Shown in pieces: positions 8,330-16,485 of a stretch of DNA of 64,000 nt. Under the pieces are notes generated by a model. That model made no database searches. It saw only the letters and a list, made by a program, of their open reading frames with translations, and was not told the origin of the DNA. This DNA comes from Nocardioides mangrovi (lineage in GTDB: Bacteria; Actinomycetota; Actinomycetes; Propionibacteriales; Nocardioidaceae), in assembly GCF_020073815.1 (NCBI RefSeq), contig NZ_JAIQZJ010000009.1, forward strand, positions 1-64,000, written 5' to 3'. Positions within the stretch are counted from its first letter, which is position 1; the number at the start of each line of letters is the position of its first letter. Position numbers and translations under genes: made by a program.

Positions 8330-8505
8330 GGATTCGCTGAGTAACGGTCTGGTAACGAGCGGACCGTCGCTCTTCCCGAGCGGGTGCTTCTGAGGTTCGA
8401 CTGCTCCTCCGTCCTTGCGGAGATCTCGGCCCCGCGATCCGGTGCTGAGTGCTGCGCATGGGTACTCGGGCGCGATCCGCGCCCCGACACATCGGAGGAA
8501 GCACC
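8330..8505 (+). other. Leader region of the M6 protease gene
   Basis: A 176-bp gap. A short direct repeat (GTAACGGTCTGGTAACGAG at about 8341) lies near the left end. Further on there are GC-rich inverted segments around 8410-8490, and a clear GGAGGA ribosome-binding site at 8494-8499. No known riboswitch pattern was recognised. Confidence 0.4.
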
Positions 8506-10872
8506 TTGAGAAGGACCCGTGTCGCCGCTGCGGCTCTCGCAGCGATCTCGGCGACGTCTGTGGCGCTCACGCTCACCACCACCCAGGCCGGAGCGGCGCC
8601 AGCTCCGTCGGCCACCCCTGCGGTGGACGGCAGCACCTCGTTCGGCGACTCGATCGAGTCGCCCCTCACCCAGAAGTACGACGCCCTGCGGCAGGAGGCC
8701 CTGCAGCAGCGGCTGCGCTCCGGTGGCAAGGGCGCGGTCGAGAAGCTCGGCAAGGGCCGGTACGCCAAGGTCGCGCAGACCGGCACCGACCGGATCTTCG
8801 TCGTCCTCGCGGAGTTCGGCGACACCCGCCACTCGGCGTACCCGGACGACCCGGACACCGGTGCCCAGCGCTTCGACGGCCCGATGCACAACCAGATCCC
8901 GAAGCCCGACCGCAAGGTCGACAACTCGACGCTGTGGGAGAAGAACTACAGCCGGTCGTACTTCGAGAACATGTACTTCAACCGGATGAAGAAGTTCTAC
9001 GAGCAGCAGTCCGGCGGCACCTACTCCATCGACGGCGACGTGACCGAGTGGGTCAAGGTGCCCTTCAACGAGGCGCGCTACGGCAACAACAACTGCGGCG
9101 ACAACGTCTGCAACAGCACGTGGTTCCTGATCCGCGACGCGCTCGCGGAGTGGACGCAGATGAAGCTCGACGCGGGTTGGGACATGGCCAAGATCCAGGC
9201 CTACCTCAAGACCTTCGACAAGCAGGACCGCTACGACTTCGACGGCGACGGCAACTTCAACGAGCCGGACGGCTACATCGACCACTTCCAGATCGTCCAC
9301 GCGGGCGGCGACGAGGCGGACGGCGACCCGATCTACGGCACCGACGCGATCTGGAGCCACCGCTGGAACGCCCAGATCGAGCCCTACGGCACCGGCCCCG
9401 AGGGCGGCGCGCCCATCGGCGGCGTCAACGTCGGTGAGGGCGGTCCGAGCGACGGCGGCGCCGTGCAGATCCCGGACAACCCGACCGGCGTCTGGGTCAA
9501 CGACTACACGATCCAGCCCGAGAACGGCGGCCTGAGCGTCTTCGCCCACGAGTTCGGCCACGACCTCGGCCTGCCCGACCTCTACGACACCAACGGCGGC
9601 AGCAACAGCGTCGAGCACTGGTCGCTGATGTCGCAGTCGCGCGGCACCCTGCCCTCCGACGACGGGATCGGCGACCAGCCGCAGCCGTTCGGCGCCTGGG
9701 ACAAGTACCAGCTCGGCTGGCTCGACTACGACGTCGCCCGCGCGGGCCGTCCGGGCACCTACAAGCTGCGCCCGAACGCCTCGACCTCCGGGTCCGCGGC
9801 CAACGGCCTGATCGTGCTGCTGCCGGACAAGCAGGTCACCGAGGACCTCGGCGAGCCCTGCTCGACGTGCGGGTCGCGCTACTTCTACAGCGACAAGGGT
9901 GACGACCTGGACAACACCGCGACCCTCGAGGTCGACGGCGGCGGTGCGCTCACCGCGAAGGTCAACTACGAGATCGAGGACGGCTTCGACTACGCCTTCC
10001 TCGAGGCGACCAGCGACGGGGAGACCTGGACGCCGGTGGAGACCAACCTCAGCTACACCGAGGAGGACCAGAGCGGCTTCAACGACTCCGGCTTCGGGCT
10101 CTCCGGCACCACCGACGGCGAGTGGGTCGACCTGACCGCGGACGTCCCGGACGGCACCACCGCGATCCGCTGGCGCTACCGGACCGACGGCGGCTACGCG
10201 CTCTCGGGCTTCCGGGTCGACGAGGTCACCCTCGACGGCACCCCGATCGGCACCGCCGAGACCGACGACGAGGGTTGGGACCTCGACGGCTTCTACACGA
10301 CCACCGGCTCGGAGGAGCGGTCCTACCTCAACGCCTACTTCGTCGACAACCGGCAGTACGTCGGGCGCGACAAGGTGCTCGGCCACGTCTACAACTTCGG
10401 CCGGATCAACAGCGCGAAGCGCTCCAACTGGGTCGACTTCTTCAAGTACCAGCCCGGCGCGCTGATCTCCTACTGGGACACGTCGTACACCGACAACAAC
10501 GTCGGCGACCACCCCGGTGGCGGCGAGATCCTGCCCGTGGACGCGCACCCGGAGTTCCAGCACGCCCCCGACGGGACGCTGCTGCGGACGAAGATCATGA
10601 CGTCCGACTCGACGTTCTCCCTCACGAGGACGAAGGCTCAGCAGATGCACTACCTGAGCAAGCCGTACACCCTCAAGGGCCAGCGCGCGGTGCCGACGTT
10701 CGACGACACCCTCGACTGGTGGTTCGACAGCGACGAGCACGGCTCGGGCCAGCACGTCGGCACCTACCAGCCCGGCTGGTTCAGCGTCGACGTCCCGAAG
10801 ACCGGCACCACCATCTCGGTGGCCAAGGTCGCGAAGAACGGCGTGATGACGGTGAAGGTCGGCAAGTCCTGA
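8506..10872 (+). CDS. Secreted M6-family metalloprotease (immune inhibitor A type)
   Basis: A 788-residue exported zinc protease. A Sec/Tat-like signal peptide starts with LRRTRVAAAALAA and ends near TQAGAAPAPS. The zinc site HEFGHDLGLPD lies at 348-358 (His348, Glu349, His352, Asp358 as third ligand, the M6 pattern). The C-terminal part has carbohydrate-binding-like beta domains with Asp/Gly-rich loops. Start: the TTG at 8506, because GGAGGA sits 6 nt upstream and the signal peptide begins exactly there; the ATG codons further upstream have no such site. It is monocistronic, with a strong hairpin downstream. Confidence 0.9.
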   Translation: MRRTRVAAAALAAISATSVALTLTTTQAGAAPAPSATPAVDGSTSFGDSIESPLTQKYDALRQEALQQRLRSGGKGAVEKLGKGRYAKVAQTGTDRIFVVLAEFGDTRHSAYPDDPDTGAQRFDGPMHNQIPKPDRKVDNSTLWEKNYSRSYFENMYFNRMKKFYEQQSGGTYSIDGDVTEWVKVPFNEARYGNNNCGDNVCNSTWFLIRDALAEWTQMKLDAGWDMAKIQAYLKTFDKQDRYDFDGDGNFNEPDGYIDHFQIVHAGGDEADGDPIYGTDAIWSHRWNAQIEPYGTGPEGGAPIGGVNVGEGGPSDGGAVQIPDNPTGVWVNDYTIQPENGGLSVFAHEFGHDLGLPDLYDTNGGSNSVEHWSLMSQSRGTLPSDDGIGDQPQPFGAWDKYQLGWLDYDVARAGRPGTYKLRPNASTSGSAANGLIVLLPDKQVTEDLGEPCSTCGSRYFYSDKGDDLDNTATLEVDGGGALTAKVNYEIEDGFDYAFLEATSDGETWTPVETNLSYTEEDQSGFNDSGFGLSGTTDGEWVDLTADVPDGTTAIRWRYRTDGGYALSGFRVDEVTLDGTPIGTAETDDEGWDLDGFYTTTGSEERSYLNAYFVDNRQYVGRDKVLGHVYNFGRINSAKRSNWVDFFKYQPGALISYWDTSYTDNNVGDHPGGGEILPVDAHPEFQHAPDGTLLRTKIMTSDSTFSLTRTKAQQMHYLSKPYTLKGQRAVPTFDDTLDWWFDSDEHGSGQHVGTYQPGWFSVDVPKTGTTISVAKVAKNGVMTVKVGKS

Positions 10873-10893
10873 CCGGCGCCCACGCCTGATCCA

Positions 10894-10941
10894 CGGGGCC
10901 CGTCCCTCCCTCCGTCGCCGGAGGGGGTGGCGGGCCCCGGT
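10894..10941 (+). terminator. Intrinsic-type hairpin after the M6 protease
   Basis: GGGGCCCG at the left and CGGGCCCC at the right enclose an inner CCCTCC/GGAGGG stem, giving a long GC stem without a T-run, as usual for actinobacterial terminators. Confidence 0.7.
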
Positions 10942-10963
10942 GCGTCGTCCTAGATTGCCTGTC

Positions 10964-11374
10964 ATGTCCTTCGAGTACGAGCACACCGTCACCACGACCG
11001 CGAGCCCGGAGGACGTCTGGGCACTGTGGAGCGACGTCGGCAGCTGGCACTGCTGGGATCCCGCGGTCGAGCGGGTGGCGCTCGAGGGCCACTTCGCCGA
11101 GGGCGCGGCCGGCACCCTGTGCCTGGCCGGCGGCGTCGAGGCGCCGTTCATGCTCGAGATCGTCGAGCCGCACGCCCGCTACCTCGACCGGCTCACCATC
11201 GGTGACCTGGTCATCCGCATCGACCACCAGGTCACCGCCACCGACGGCGGCGCCCAGGTCCTGGTGCGGACCACCGTCGAGGGCGACGGGGCCGCCGACA
11301 TCGGCCCGATGGTCACCGGCGACACCCCCAAGGCGCTCGAGGCGCTGATCGGGCTGGCCGAGCAGCAGTCCTGA
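10964..11374 (+). CDS. SRPBCC family protein
   Basis: A 136-residue START/Bet v1-like (polyketide cyclase superfamily) protein. It has the usual opening FEYEHTVTTTASPEDVWALWSDVGSWHCWDP and a C-terminal helix (TPKALEALIGLAEQ). Such proteins bind hydrophobic ligands; the ligand is unknown. TAGATT lies 7 nt before the ATG and no ribosome-binding site is seen, so the mRNA may be leaderless. Confidence 0.8.
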   Translation: MSFEYEHTVTTTASPEDVWALWSDVGSWHCWDPAVERVALEGHFAEGAAGTLCLAGGVEAPFMLEIVEPHARYLDRLTIGDLVIRIDHQVTATDGGAQVLVRTTVEGDGAADIGPMVTGDTPKALEALIGLAEQQS

Positions 11375-11440
11375 GCGTCGCTGTCGTATCCGGGTCCGCC
11401 CGTTCGTGGAACGGGTGACACCCCCACGAGAGGACCCGAC

Positions 11441-12001
11441 ATGCGCACCCTGGTCACCACCCACTTCACCTCCCTCGACGGCGTCGCCGAGGCGCCCGGC
11501 GGCGAGGAGGGCTACGCCCACTCGGGCTGGACCTTCGCCTTCGAGGCCGGCGCCGCGGCGTACGAGCGCAAGGGTCGGGAGCAGGAGGAGGCGGCCGCCT
11601 TCCTCATGGGAGGTCGCTCCTACGACGCCTTCTCGCAGGTCTGGCCGACGATGGACTACTTCGCCGGCTGGAACGCCATGCCCAAGTACGTCGTCTCCTC
11701 GACCGTCACCGACCCGCAGTGGGCGAACACGACCGTGCTGACCTCGCTCGACGACGTCGCGGCGCTCAAGGCGGGCGACGGCGGCCCGATCTTCGTGCAG
11801 GGCAGCATGCTGCTCACCCAGAGCCTGCTGAAGGCCGGGCTCGTGGACGAGATGCGGCTGATGGTCTTCCCGGTCGTCCTGGGCAGCGGCCGCGGCATCT
11901 ACCCGACCGACGCCGAGCACCGGGTGACCTTCTCCCTGGCCGAGAGCACGACGTACGACAGCGGCGTGCAGTACCAGGTCCTCCGCACCCTCGGTGGTTG
12001 A
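11441..12001 (+). CDS. Dihydrofolate reductase / RibD-C family protein
   Basis: A 186-residue protein of the RibD C-terminal / DHFR-like fold, with [15 protein letters not shown] at the N-terminus, [11 protein letters not shown] (NADPH-binding region), [25 protein letters not shown] and [11 protein letters not shown]. In this branch the reductase substrate is usually unknown, and it is distinct from housekeeping DHFR. AGAGGA lies 8 nt upstream of the ATG. Confidence 0.82.
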   Translation: MRTLVTTHFTSLDGVAEAPGGEEGYAHSGWTFAFEAGAAAYERKGREQEEAAAFLMGGRSYDAFSQVWPTMDYFAGWNAMPKYVVSSTVTDPQWANTTVLTSLDDVAALKAGDGGPIFVQGSMLLTQSLLKAGLVDEMRLMVFPVVLGSGRGIYPTDAEHRVTFSLAESTTYDSGVQYQVLRTLGG

Positions 12002-12122
12002 GGAAGGACGACGTCCTGTCCCGACATCAGCCAACGCGCGACCAACGCGCCGAGGCGTAGGTTCGCCGCATGGAGCAGTCCTCAGGCCGTCATCCCCGCC
12101 CCGCGCCCTGCTGCGCGCCGCC

Positions 12123-12217
12123 GTGCGCGCACGCTGGCGGCGTTGTCGTCGGTCGACGGGGTATCCACCCCGCCTTCCCTCCTCCGCCTTGCCAGCGCAC
12201 ACGTCTGACGACGCTCG
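12123..12217. repeat. Dispersed repeat, copy A
   Basis: One of three related intergenic copies. Core blocks are GCGTTGTCGTCGGTCGACG and CCGCCTTCCCTCCTCCGCC followed by TTGCCAGC. The outer parts, CACGCTGGC at left and GCCAGCGCAC at right, pair imperfectly, so the unit can fold. It fills most of the 235-bp gap before the acyl-CoA ligase gene. Ends are approximate. Confidence 0.75.
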
Positions 12218-12236
12218 CGACGGACGGGGGGCGACG

Positions 12237-13844
12237 ATGACGGCCTACGCCGCCGGAGACACCCACCCGCCGCTGCTCGAGGAGACCATCGGCGCCAACT
12301 TCGAGCGGACCGTCGCGGCGCACCCGGACCGTGAGGCGCTGGTCGAGGTCGCGTCCGGCCGGCGCTGGACCTGGGCCGAGCTCGACCGCGACGTCGACGC
12401 CCTGGCGATCGGGCTGATCCGGTCCGGCATCGGCAAGGGCGACCGGGTCGGGATCTGGTCGCCCAACTGCGCGGAGTGGACGCTCACGCAGTACGCCACG
12501 GCCAAGATCGGGGCGGTCCTGGTCAACATCAACCCGGCGTACCGCACCCACGAGCTGTCCTACGCGCTCAACCAGTCCGGGACCAAGCTGCTGATCTCGG
12601 CGCCGTCGTTCAAGACCAGCGACTACCGGGCGATGATCGAGGAGGTCGTCGACCAGACCCCGGTCGAGCAGGTGCTCTACCTCGGCTCACCGGAGTGGAC
12701 CGACCACAACGTCTCCGACCCGGGCGTCACCCTCGCCGAGCTGATGACGTGGACCCTCGAGCCGGGCGACCCGATCAACATCCAGTACACCTCCGGCACC
12801 ACGGGCTACCCCAAGGGCGCCACGCTCAGCCACCGCAACATCCTCAACAACGGCTACTTCACCACCGAGCTGATCAGCTTCACCGAGGAGGACCGGCTGT
12901 GCATCCCGGTGCCCTTCTACCACTGCTTCGGCATGGTGATGGGCAACCTCGGCTGCACCACCCACGGCGCCACGATGGTGATCCCGGCGCCGGGCTTCGA
13001 CCCCGAGATCACGCTGCGCGCGGTCGCCGAGGAGCGGTGCACGGCGGTCTACGGCGTGCCGACGATGTTCATCGCGATGCAGAACCACCCGAGCTTCGTC
13101 GACCACGACCTCTCCTCGCTGCGCACCGGGATCATGGCCGGCTCGATCTGCCCGGTCGAGGTGATGAAGCGCTGCGTCAACGACATGCACATGGCCGAGG
13201 TGTCGATCGCCTACGGCATGACGGAGACCAGCCCCGTCTCCTGCCAGACCCGCGTCGACGACGACCTCGAGCGTCGTACCGAGACCATCGGCCGGGTCCA
13301 CCCGCACGTCGAGGTCAAGGTCGTCGACCCGGTCACGGGGGAGACCCTCGAGCGCGGCGAGGCCGGCGAGCTCTGCACGCGCGGCTACTCCGTGATGCTC
13401 GGCTACTGGGACGACCCCGACAAGACCGACGAGGCCATCGACGCCGACGGCTGGATGCACACCGGCGACCTGGCCGTGATGCGCGAGGACGGCTACTGCA
13501 ACATCGTCGGCCGGATCAAGGACATGGTCATCCGCGGCGGCGAGAACATCTACCCGCGCGAGATCGAGGAGTTCCTCTACCAGCACCCCGACGTCGAGGA
13601 CGTCCAGGTGATCGGCGTCCCCGACGAGAAGTACGGCGAGGAGCTCTGCGCCTGGATCAAGATGCGCGCCGGCGCCGACCCCCTCGACGCCGACGCGGTC
13701 CGCGCCTACGCCACCGGCCGCCTGGCCCACTACAAGATCCCCCGCTACGTGCTGGTCGTCGAGGAGTTCCCGATGACCGTCACCGGCAAGGTCCGCAAGG
13801 TCCAGATGCGCGAGGAGACCGCCCAGCAGCTCGGTCTCGGGTGA
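12237..13844 (+). CDS. AMP-binding acyl-CoA synthetase (FadD-like)
   Basis: A 535-residue ANL-superfamily ligase that activates a fatty or carboxylic acid to its acyl-AMP and then acyl-CoA. Motifs: [12 protein letters not shown] (ATP loop), [37 protein letters not shown] and the C-terminal catalytic Lys in [10 protein letters not shown]. It lies closest to medium/long-chain acyl-CoA ligases, but the chain length is not readable. The ATG giving [10 protein letters not shown] follows a G-rich tract; upstream codons belong to the repeat, not the protein. Confidence 0.88.
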   Translation: MTAYAAGDTHPPLLEETIGANFERTVAAHPDREALVEVASGRRWTWAELDRDVDALAIGLIRSGIGKGDRVGIWSPNCAEWTLTQYATAKIGAVLVNINPAYRTHELSYALNQSGTKLLISAPSFKTSDYRAMIEEVVDQTPVEQVLYLGSPEWTDHNVSDPGVTLAELMTWTLEPGDPINIQYTSGTTGYPKGATLSHRNILNNGYFTTELISFTEEDRLCIPVPFYHCFGMVMGNLGCTTHGATMVIPAPGFDPEITLRAVAEERCTAVYGVPTMFIAMQNHPSFVDHDLSSLRTGIMAGSICPVEVMKRCVNDMHMAEVSIAYGMTETSPVSCQTRVDDDLERRTETIGRVHPHVEVKVVDPVTGETLERGEAGELCTRGYSVMLGYWDDPDKTDEAIDADGWMHTGDLAVMREDGYCNIVGRIKDMVIRGGENIYPREIEEFLYQHPDVEDVQVIGVPDEKYGEELCAWIKMRAGADPLDADAVRAYATGRLAHYKIPRYVLVVEEFPMTVTGKVRKVQMREETAQQLGLG

Positions 13845-13849
13845 CCACC

Positions 13850-13855
13850 TAGGCT
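13850..13855 (+). promoter_or_regulatory. -10 box of the HAD-LarE gene
   Basis: TAGGCT, 6 nt before the ATG, in the 17-nt gap after the ligase stop codon. Leaderless layout. Confidence 0.45.
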
Positions 13856-13861
13856 GGCCCC

Positions 13862-15277
13862 ATGCCAGATCAGCTCGTCGTGGGGTTCGACCTCGACATG
13901 ACGCTGATCGACACCGCGCCGGGCTTCCGCGACGTGCTGGCCGCGCTGGGCGCGGAGCTCGAGGTCGAGTTCCCGGTCGAGGAGATGACCAAGCGGCTCG
14001 GGCCGCCGCTCGACATGCTGCTCGAGCCCTACCTCGACGCCGAGGCGATCCCGGCCGCGGGCGACCGCTTCCGCGCGCTCTACCCCGACCACGCGATCGC
14101 CGGCACGCCGGCGTTCGCGGGTGCCCACGACGCCCTGGCCGCCGTACGCCGGCACGGCGGCCGGGTGGTGGTGGTCACCGGCAAGTACGCCCCCAACGCC
14201 CAGCTCCACCTCGACCACCTCGGCCTCGACCACGACCTGCTCGAGGGCTGGGTCTGGGGCGTCGGCAAGGCCGACGTGCTGCGTCGCGAGGGCGCCAGCG
14301 TCTACGTCGGGGACCACGTCCACGACGTCGAGGGCGCGCTGGCCGCGGGGGCGCTCAGCGTCTCGGTGCTCACCGGCGGCTGCACCCGCGCGGAGCTCGA
14401 GGCCGCGGGCACCCACGTGATCCTCGACAGCCTCACCGACCTCCCGGCCTGGCTCGACGAGCACGTCCTCGACCTGCGCCTGGCCGCGCTCGAGGCCGAC
14501 CTGCGCGAGCGGGAGTCCGTGCTGGTCGCCTACAGCGGCGGGGCGGACAGCGCGATGCTGCTGGCCGCCGCCGTCCGCGCACTCGGCCCCGGCAACGTCG
14601 CCGCCGCGACCGGCTACTCCCACGCGCTGCCGATGTCCGAGCGCGACCCCGCCCGCGAGTTCGCGGCGAGCCTCGGCGTCGAGGTGCTCACCCCCGAGAC
14701 CCACGAGATGGACCGCGAGGGCTACCGCGCCAACGGCGGCGACCGCTGCTACTTCTGCAAGGCCGAGCTGCTCGACGTCCTCACCCCGATCGCGGCCGAG
14801 CGCGGGCTCGCCCACGTCGCCACCGGCACCAACGCCGACGACGCGGTCGCGGGCTTCCGCCCCGGCATCCGCGCGGCCGCCGAGCGGGGCGCGATCGCGC
14901 CGCTGCGCGACGCCGGGCTGACCAAGGCCCAGGTCCGTGCCGCCTCGCTGCGGTGGGACCTGCCCACGTGGGACAAGCCCGCCGCCGCCTGCCTCTCCTC
15001 GCGGATCGCGTACGGCGTCGAGGTCACCCCGCAGCGGCTCGGCCGCGTCGAGCGGGCCGAGGTCGCCGCCCGGGCCGCGCTCGCCGACGCCGGGCTGGTC
15101 AACCTCCGGGTCCGCGACCTCGGCGACCGCGCCTCCGTCGAGGTCGACGCCGCCCTGCTGCCGCTCGCCCCGGACGTCGAGGCGGTCGTGCTCGCCGGCG
15201 TACGCGATGCCGGCTTCGGGGCCGCCGAGGTCGATGCCCGCGGATTCCGTTCGGGTTCGATGAACGAAGCCCTCTAG
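13862..15277 (+). CDS. HAD hydrolase fused to LarE-type sulfur transferase
   Basis: A 471-residue two-domain protein. Residues 1-205 are a HAD phosphatase: FDLDMTLID with Asp10 and Asp12, VVVTGKYAP (motif II) and VYVGDHVHDVEGA (motif IV). Residues 206-471 are an ATP-dependent LarE-like sulfur transferase: PP-loop SGGADS at 225-230, RCYFCK (Cys296, Cys299) and DKPAAACLSSRIAYG with Cys377 at the place of the sacrificial cysteine of LarE. LarE builds the nickel-pincer cofactor of lactate racemase from pyridinium biscarboxylate, but no larB, larC or larA is in the window. The single Cys in the ACLSSR motif fits the sacrificial rather than the iron-sulfur type (inference). Confidence 0.87.
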   Translation: MPDQLVVGFDLDMTLIDTAPGFRDVLAALGAELEVEFPVEEMTKRLGPPLDMLLEPYLDAEAIPAAGDRFRALYPDHAIAGTPAFAGAHDALAAVRRHGGRVVVVTGKYAPNAQLHLDHLGLDHDLLEGWVWGVGKADVLRREGASVYVGDHVHDVEGALAAGALSVSVLTGGCTRAELEAAGTHVILDSLTDLPAWLDEHVLDLRLAALEADLRERESVLVAYSGGADSAMLLAAAVRALGPGNVAAATGYSHALPMSERDPAREFAASLGVEVLTPETHEMDREGYRANGGDRCYFCKAELLDVLTPIAAERGLAHVATGTNADDAVAGFRPGIRAAAERGAIAPLRDAGLTKAQVRAASLRWDLPTWDKPAAACLSSRIAYGVEVTPQRLGRVERAEVAARAALADAGLVNLRVRDLGDRASVEVDAALLPLAPDVEAVVLAGVRDAGFGAAEVDARGFRSGSMNEAL

Positions 15278-15280
15278 ACT
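15275..15280 (+). promoter_or_regulatory. Candidate -10 box for the cold-shock gene
   Basis: TAGACT overlaps the TAG stop of the HAD-LarE gene. Transcription would start near 15287 and give a leader of about 45 nt with an AAGAAGAGG ribosome-binding site. The -35 region is not clear. Confidence 0.35.
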
Positions 15281-15332
15281 CTGTCGGCGCGGCACCGCCG
15301 CAGCATCCGCCAAGCAAGAAGAGGTCAGACCC

Positions 15333-15728
15333 GTGCCCACTGGCAAGGTGAAGTGGTACGACGCCGAGAAGGGCTTCGGCTTCCTGTCGCAGGAGGACGG
15401 CCCCGACGTCTACGTGCGCGCCGAGGCGCTGCCCGAGGGCACCACCGCCCTCAAGGCGGGCACGCGCGTCGAGTTCGGCATCGCCCAGGGCCGCAAGGGT
15501 GAGCAGGCGCTGCAGGTGCGGGTCCTCGACAAGCAGCAGTCCGTCGCGCGCAACCAGCGCGACGCCAAGCGCAAGAAGCCCGACGAGATGGCCCCGATCG
15601 TCGAGGACCTGATCCGGGTGCTCGACCAGGTCGGCGAGTCCTACCGCCACGGCCGCCACCCGGAGCGCAGCGAGGGCCGAGCCGTCGCCAAGCTGCTCCG
15701 CGCGCTCGCCGACGAGCTCGAGAGCTGA
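15333..15728 (+). CDS. Cold-shock domain protein with C-terminal extension
   Basis: A 131-residue nucleic-acid-binding protein. The cold-shock domain (1-66) contains GKVKWYDAEKGFGFLSQ (RNP1 KGFGFL) and DVYVRAEAL (RNP2-like; family consensus VFVHxSAI, so the His is replaced). A basic and then acidic alpha-helical tail of about 65 residues follows, twice the length of CspA and typical of an actinobacterial subgroup. GTG start with a good AG-rich ribosome-binding site. It ends 1 nt from the convergent lipoprotein gene. Confidence 0.88.
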   Translation: MPTGKVKWYDAEKGFGFLSQEDGPDVYVRAEALPEGTTALKAGTRVEFGIAQGRKGEQALQVRVLDKQQSVARNQRDAKRKKPDEMAPIVEDLIRVLDQVGESYRHGRHPERSEGRAVAKLLRALADELES

Positions 15729-15729
15729 C

Positions 15730-16458
15730 TCATCCGGCGACGGTGACGGTCACCGTCGCGCCCTCGTCGACCACGCTGCCCAGCGCCGGCTCGACCTCGA
15801 GCAGGCTCCCCGGCGTCAGGTCCTCGGCCGGGATGGTCGCGACCTCGACCTGCAGCCCGGCGTCCTCGAGCGCGCGGGTGAGGTGGTCGACGTACGCCGG
15901 CTCGGCACCCCAGGTGGGCGTGGTCCCGTGGATGTCGAGCGGGACGGTCGTCCGTCCGTCCGGCAGGATCCGCAGCGAGTCGCGGATCTCCTGGTAGTCG
16001 CCGTCCGCCTCGTCGGCGATCGTCACGGCGAGCACGACGTGCTCGGACGGGACGGCGAAGACGTGGCGGCACACGTCCGGGATCCACGCGTCGCAGCCGT
16101 CGAGCTCGACCACCTCGCGCCCGTCGACCGCGCCGGCCGGGTCCATCTGCGTGAGCAGGTGCTCGGCGTACCCGTGCTCGGCGTCGAGCACCGCGAGCGT
16201 CGAGGCCTCGCGGACCTCGGAGCGAGCCGGCACGTCGGCACAGTCGGCGACGGCGCCGGAGTCCCAGTAGACGGTGTCCTCCACCGGGAGGAGGCACCGG
16301 GTCTCGCCGGTGGTCCACCAGTCCGGTACGGCGACGACGACCCGGCCCGAGCCGACCCAGCGGGTGCCGTCGGGTGCCTCGGCCTCGGTCGAGTCGCCCC
16401 CGCAGGCGACCAGGAGCAGGCCGGCCGTGGCGACCAGGGCGACGAGCGGGATCCTCAT
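15730..16458 (-). CDS. PASTA-domain lipoprotein
   Basis: A 242-residue lipoprotein with signal peptide MRIPLVALVATAGLLLVAC, whose Cys in the lipobox LVAC would be the lipidated residue. The middle part (25-170) has four further Cys, perhaps two disulfides, and no recognised family. The last 65 residues look like a PASTA domain (LTRALEDAGLQVEVATIPAEDL, ending VVDEGATVTVTVAG), a fold that binds peptidoglycan fragments. It therefore probably faces the cell wall. Its exact role is unknown. Confidence 0.75.
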   Translation of the reverse strand: MRIPLVALVATAGLLLVACGGDSTEAEAPDGTRWVGSGRVVVAVPDWWTTGETRCLLPVEDTVYWDSGAVADCADVPARSEVREASTLAVLDAEHGYAEHLLTQMDPAGAVDGREVVELDGCDAWIPDVCRHVFAVPSEHVVLAVTIADEADGDYQEIRDSLRILPDGRTTVPLDIHGTTPTWGAEPAYVDHLTRALEDAGLQVEVATIPAEDLTPGSLLEVEPALGSVVDEGATVTVTVAG

Positions 16459-16485
16459 GCCGGGATGGACGGCGCCCGGGCCGGG

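Noticed and set aside
8330..8505. A c-di-AMP (ydaO-type) riboswitch before the M6 protease
   Set aside because: The expected conserved blocks were not found; only GC-rich hairpins are visible.
7876..11151. A 1091-codon leftward open frame across the RDD-FHA and M6 protease genes
   Set aside because: The composition is that of an antisense shadow, and the plus-strand genes have clear domains, a ribosome-binding site and a signal peptide.
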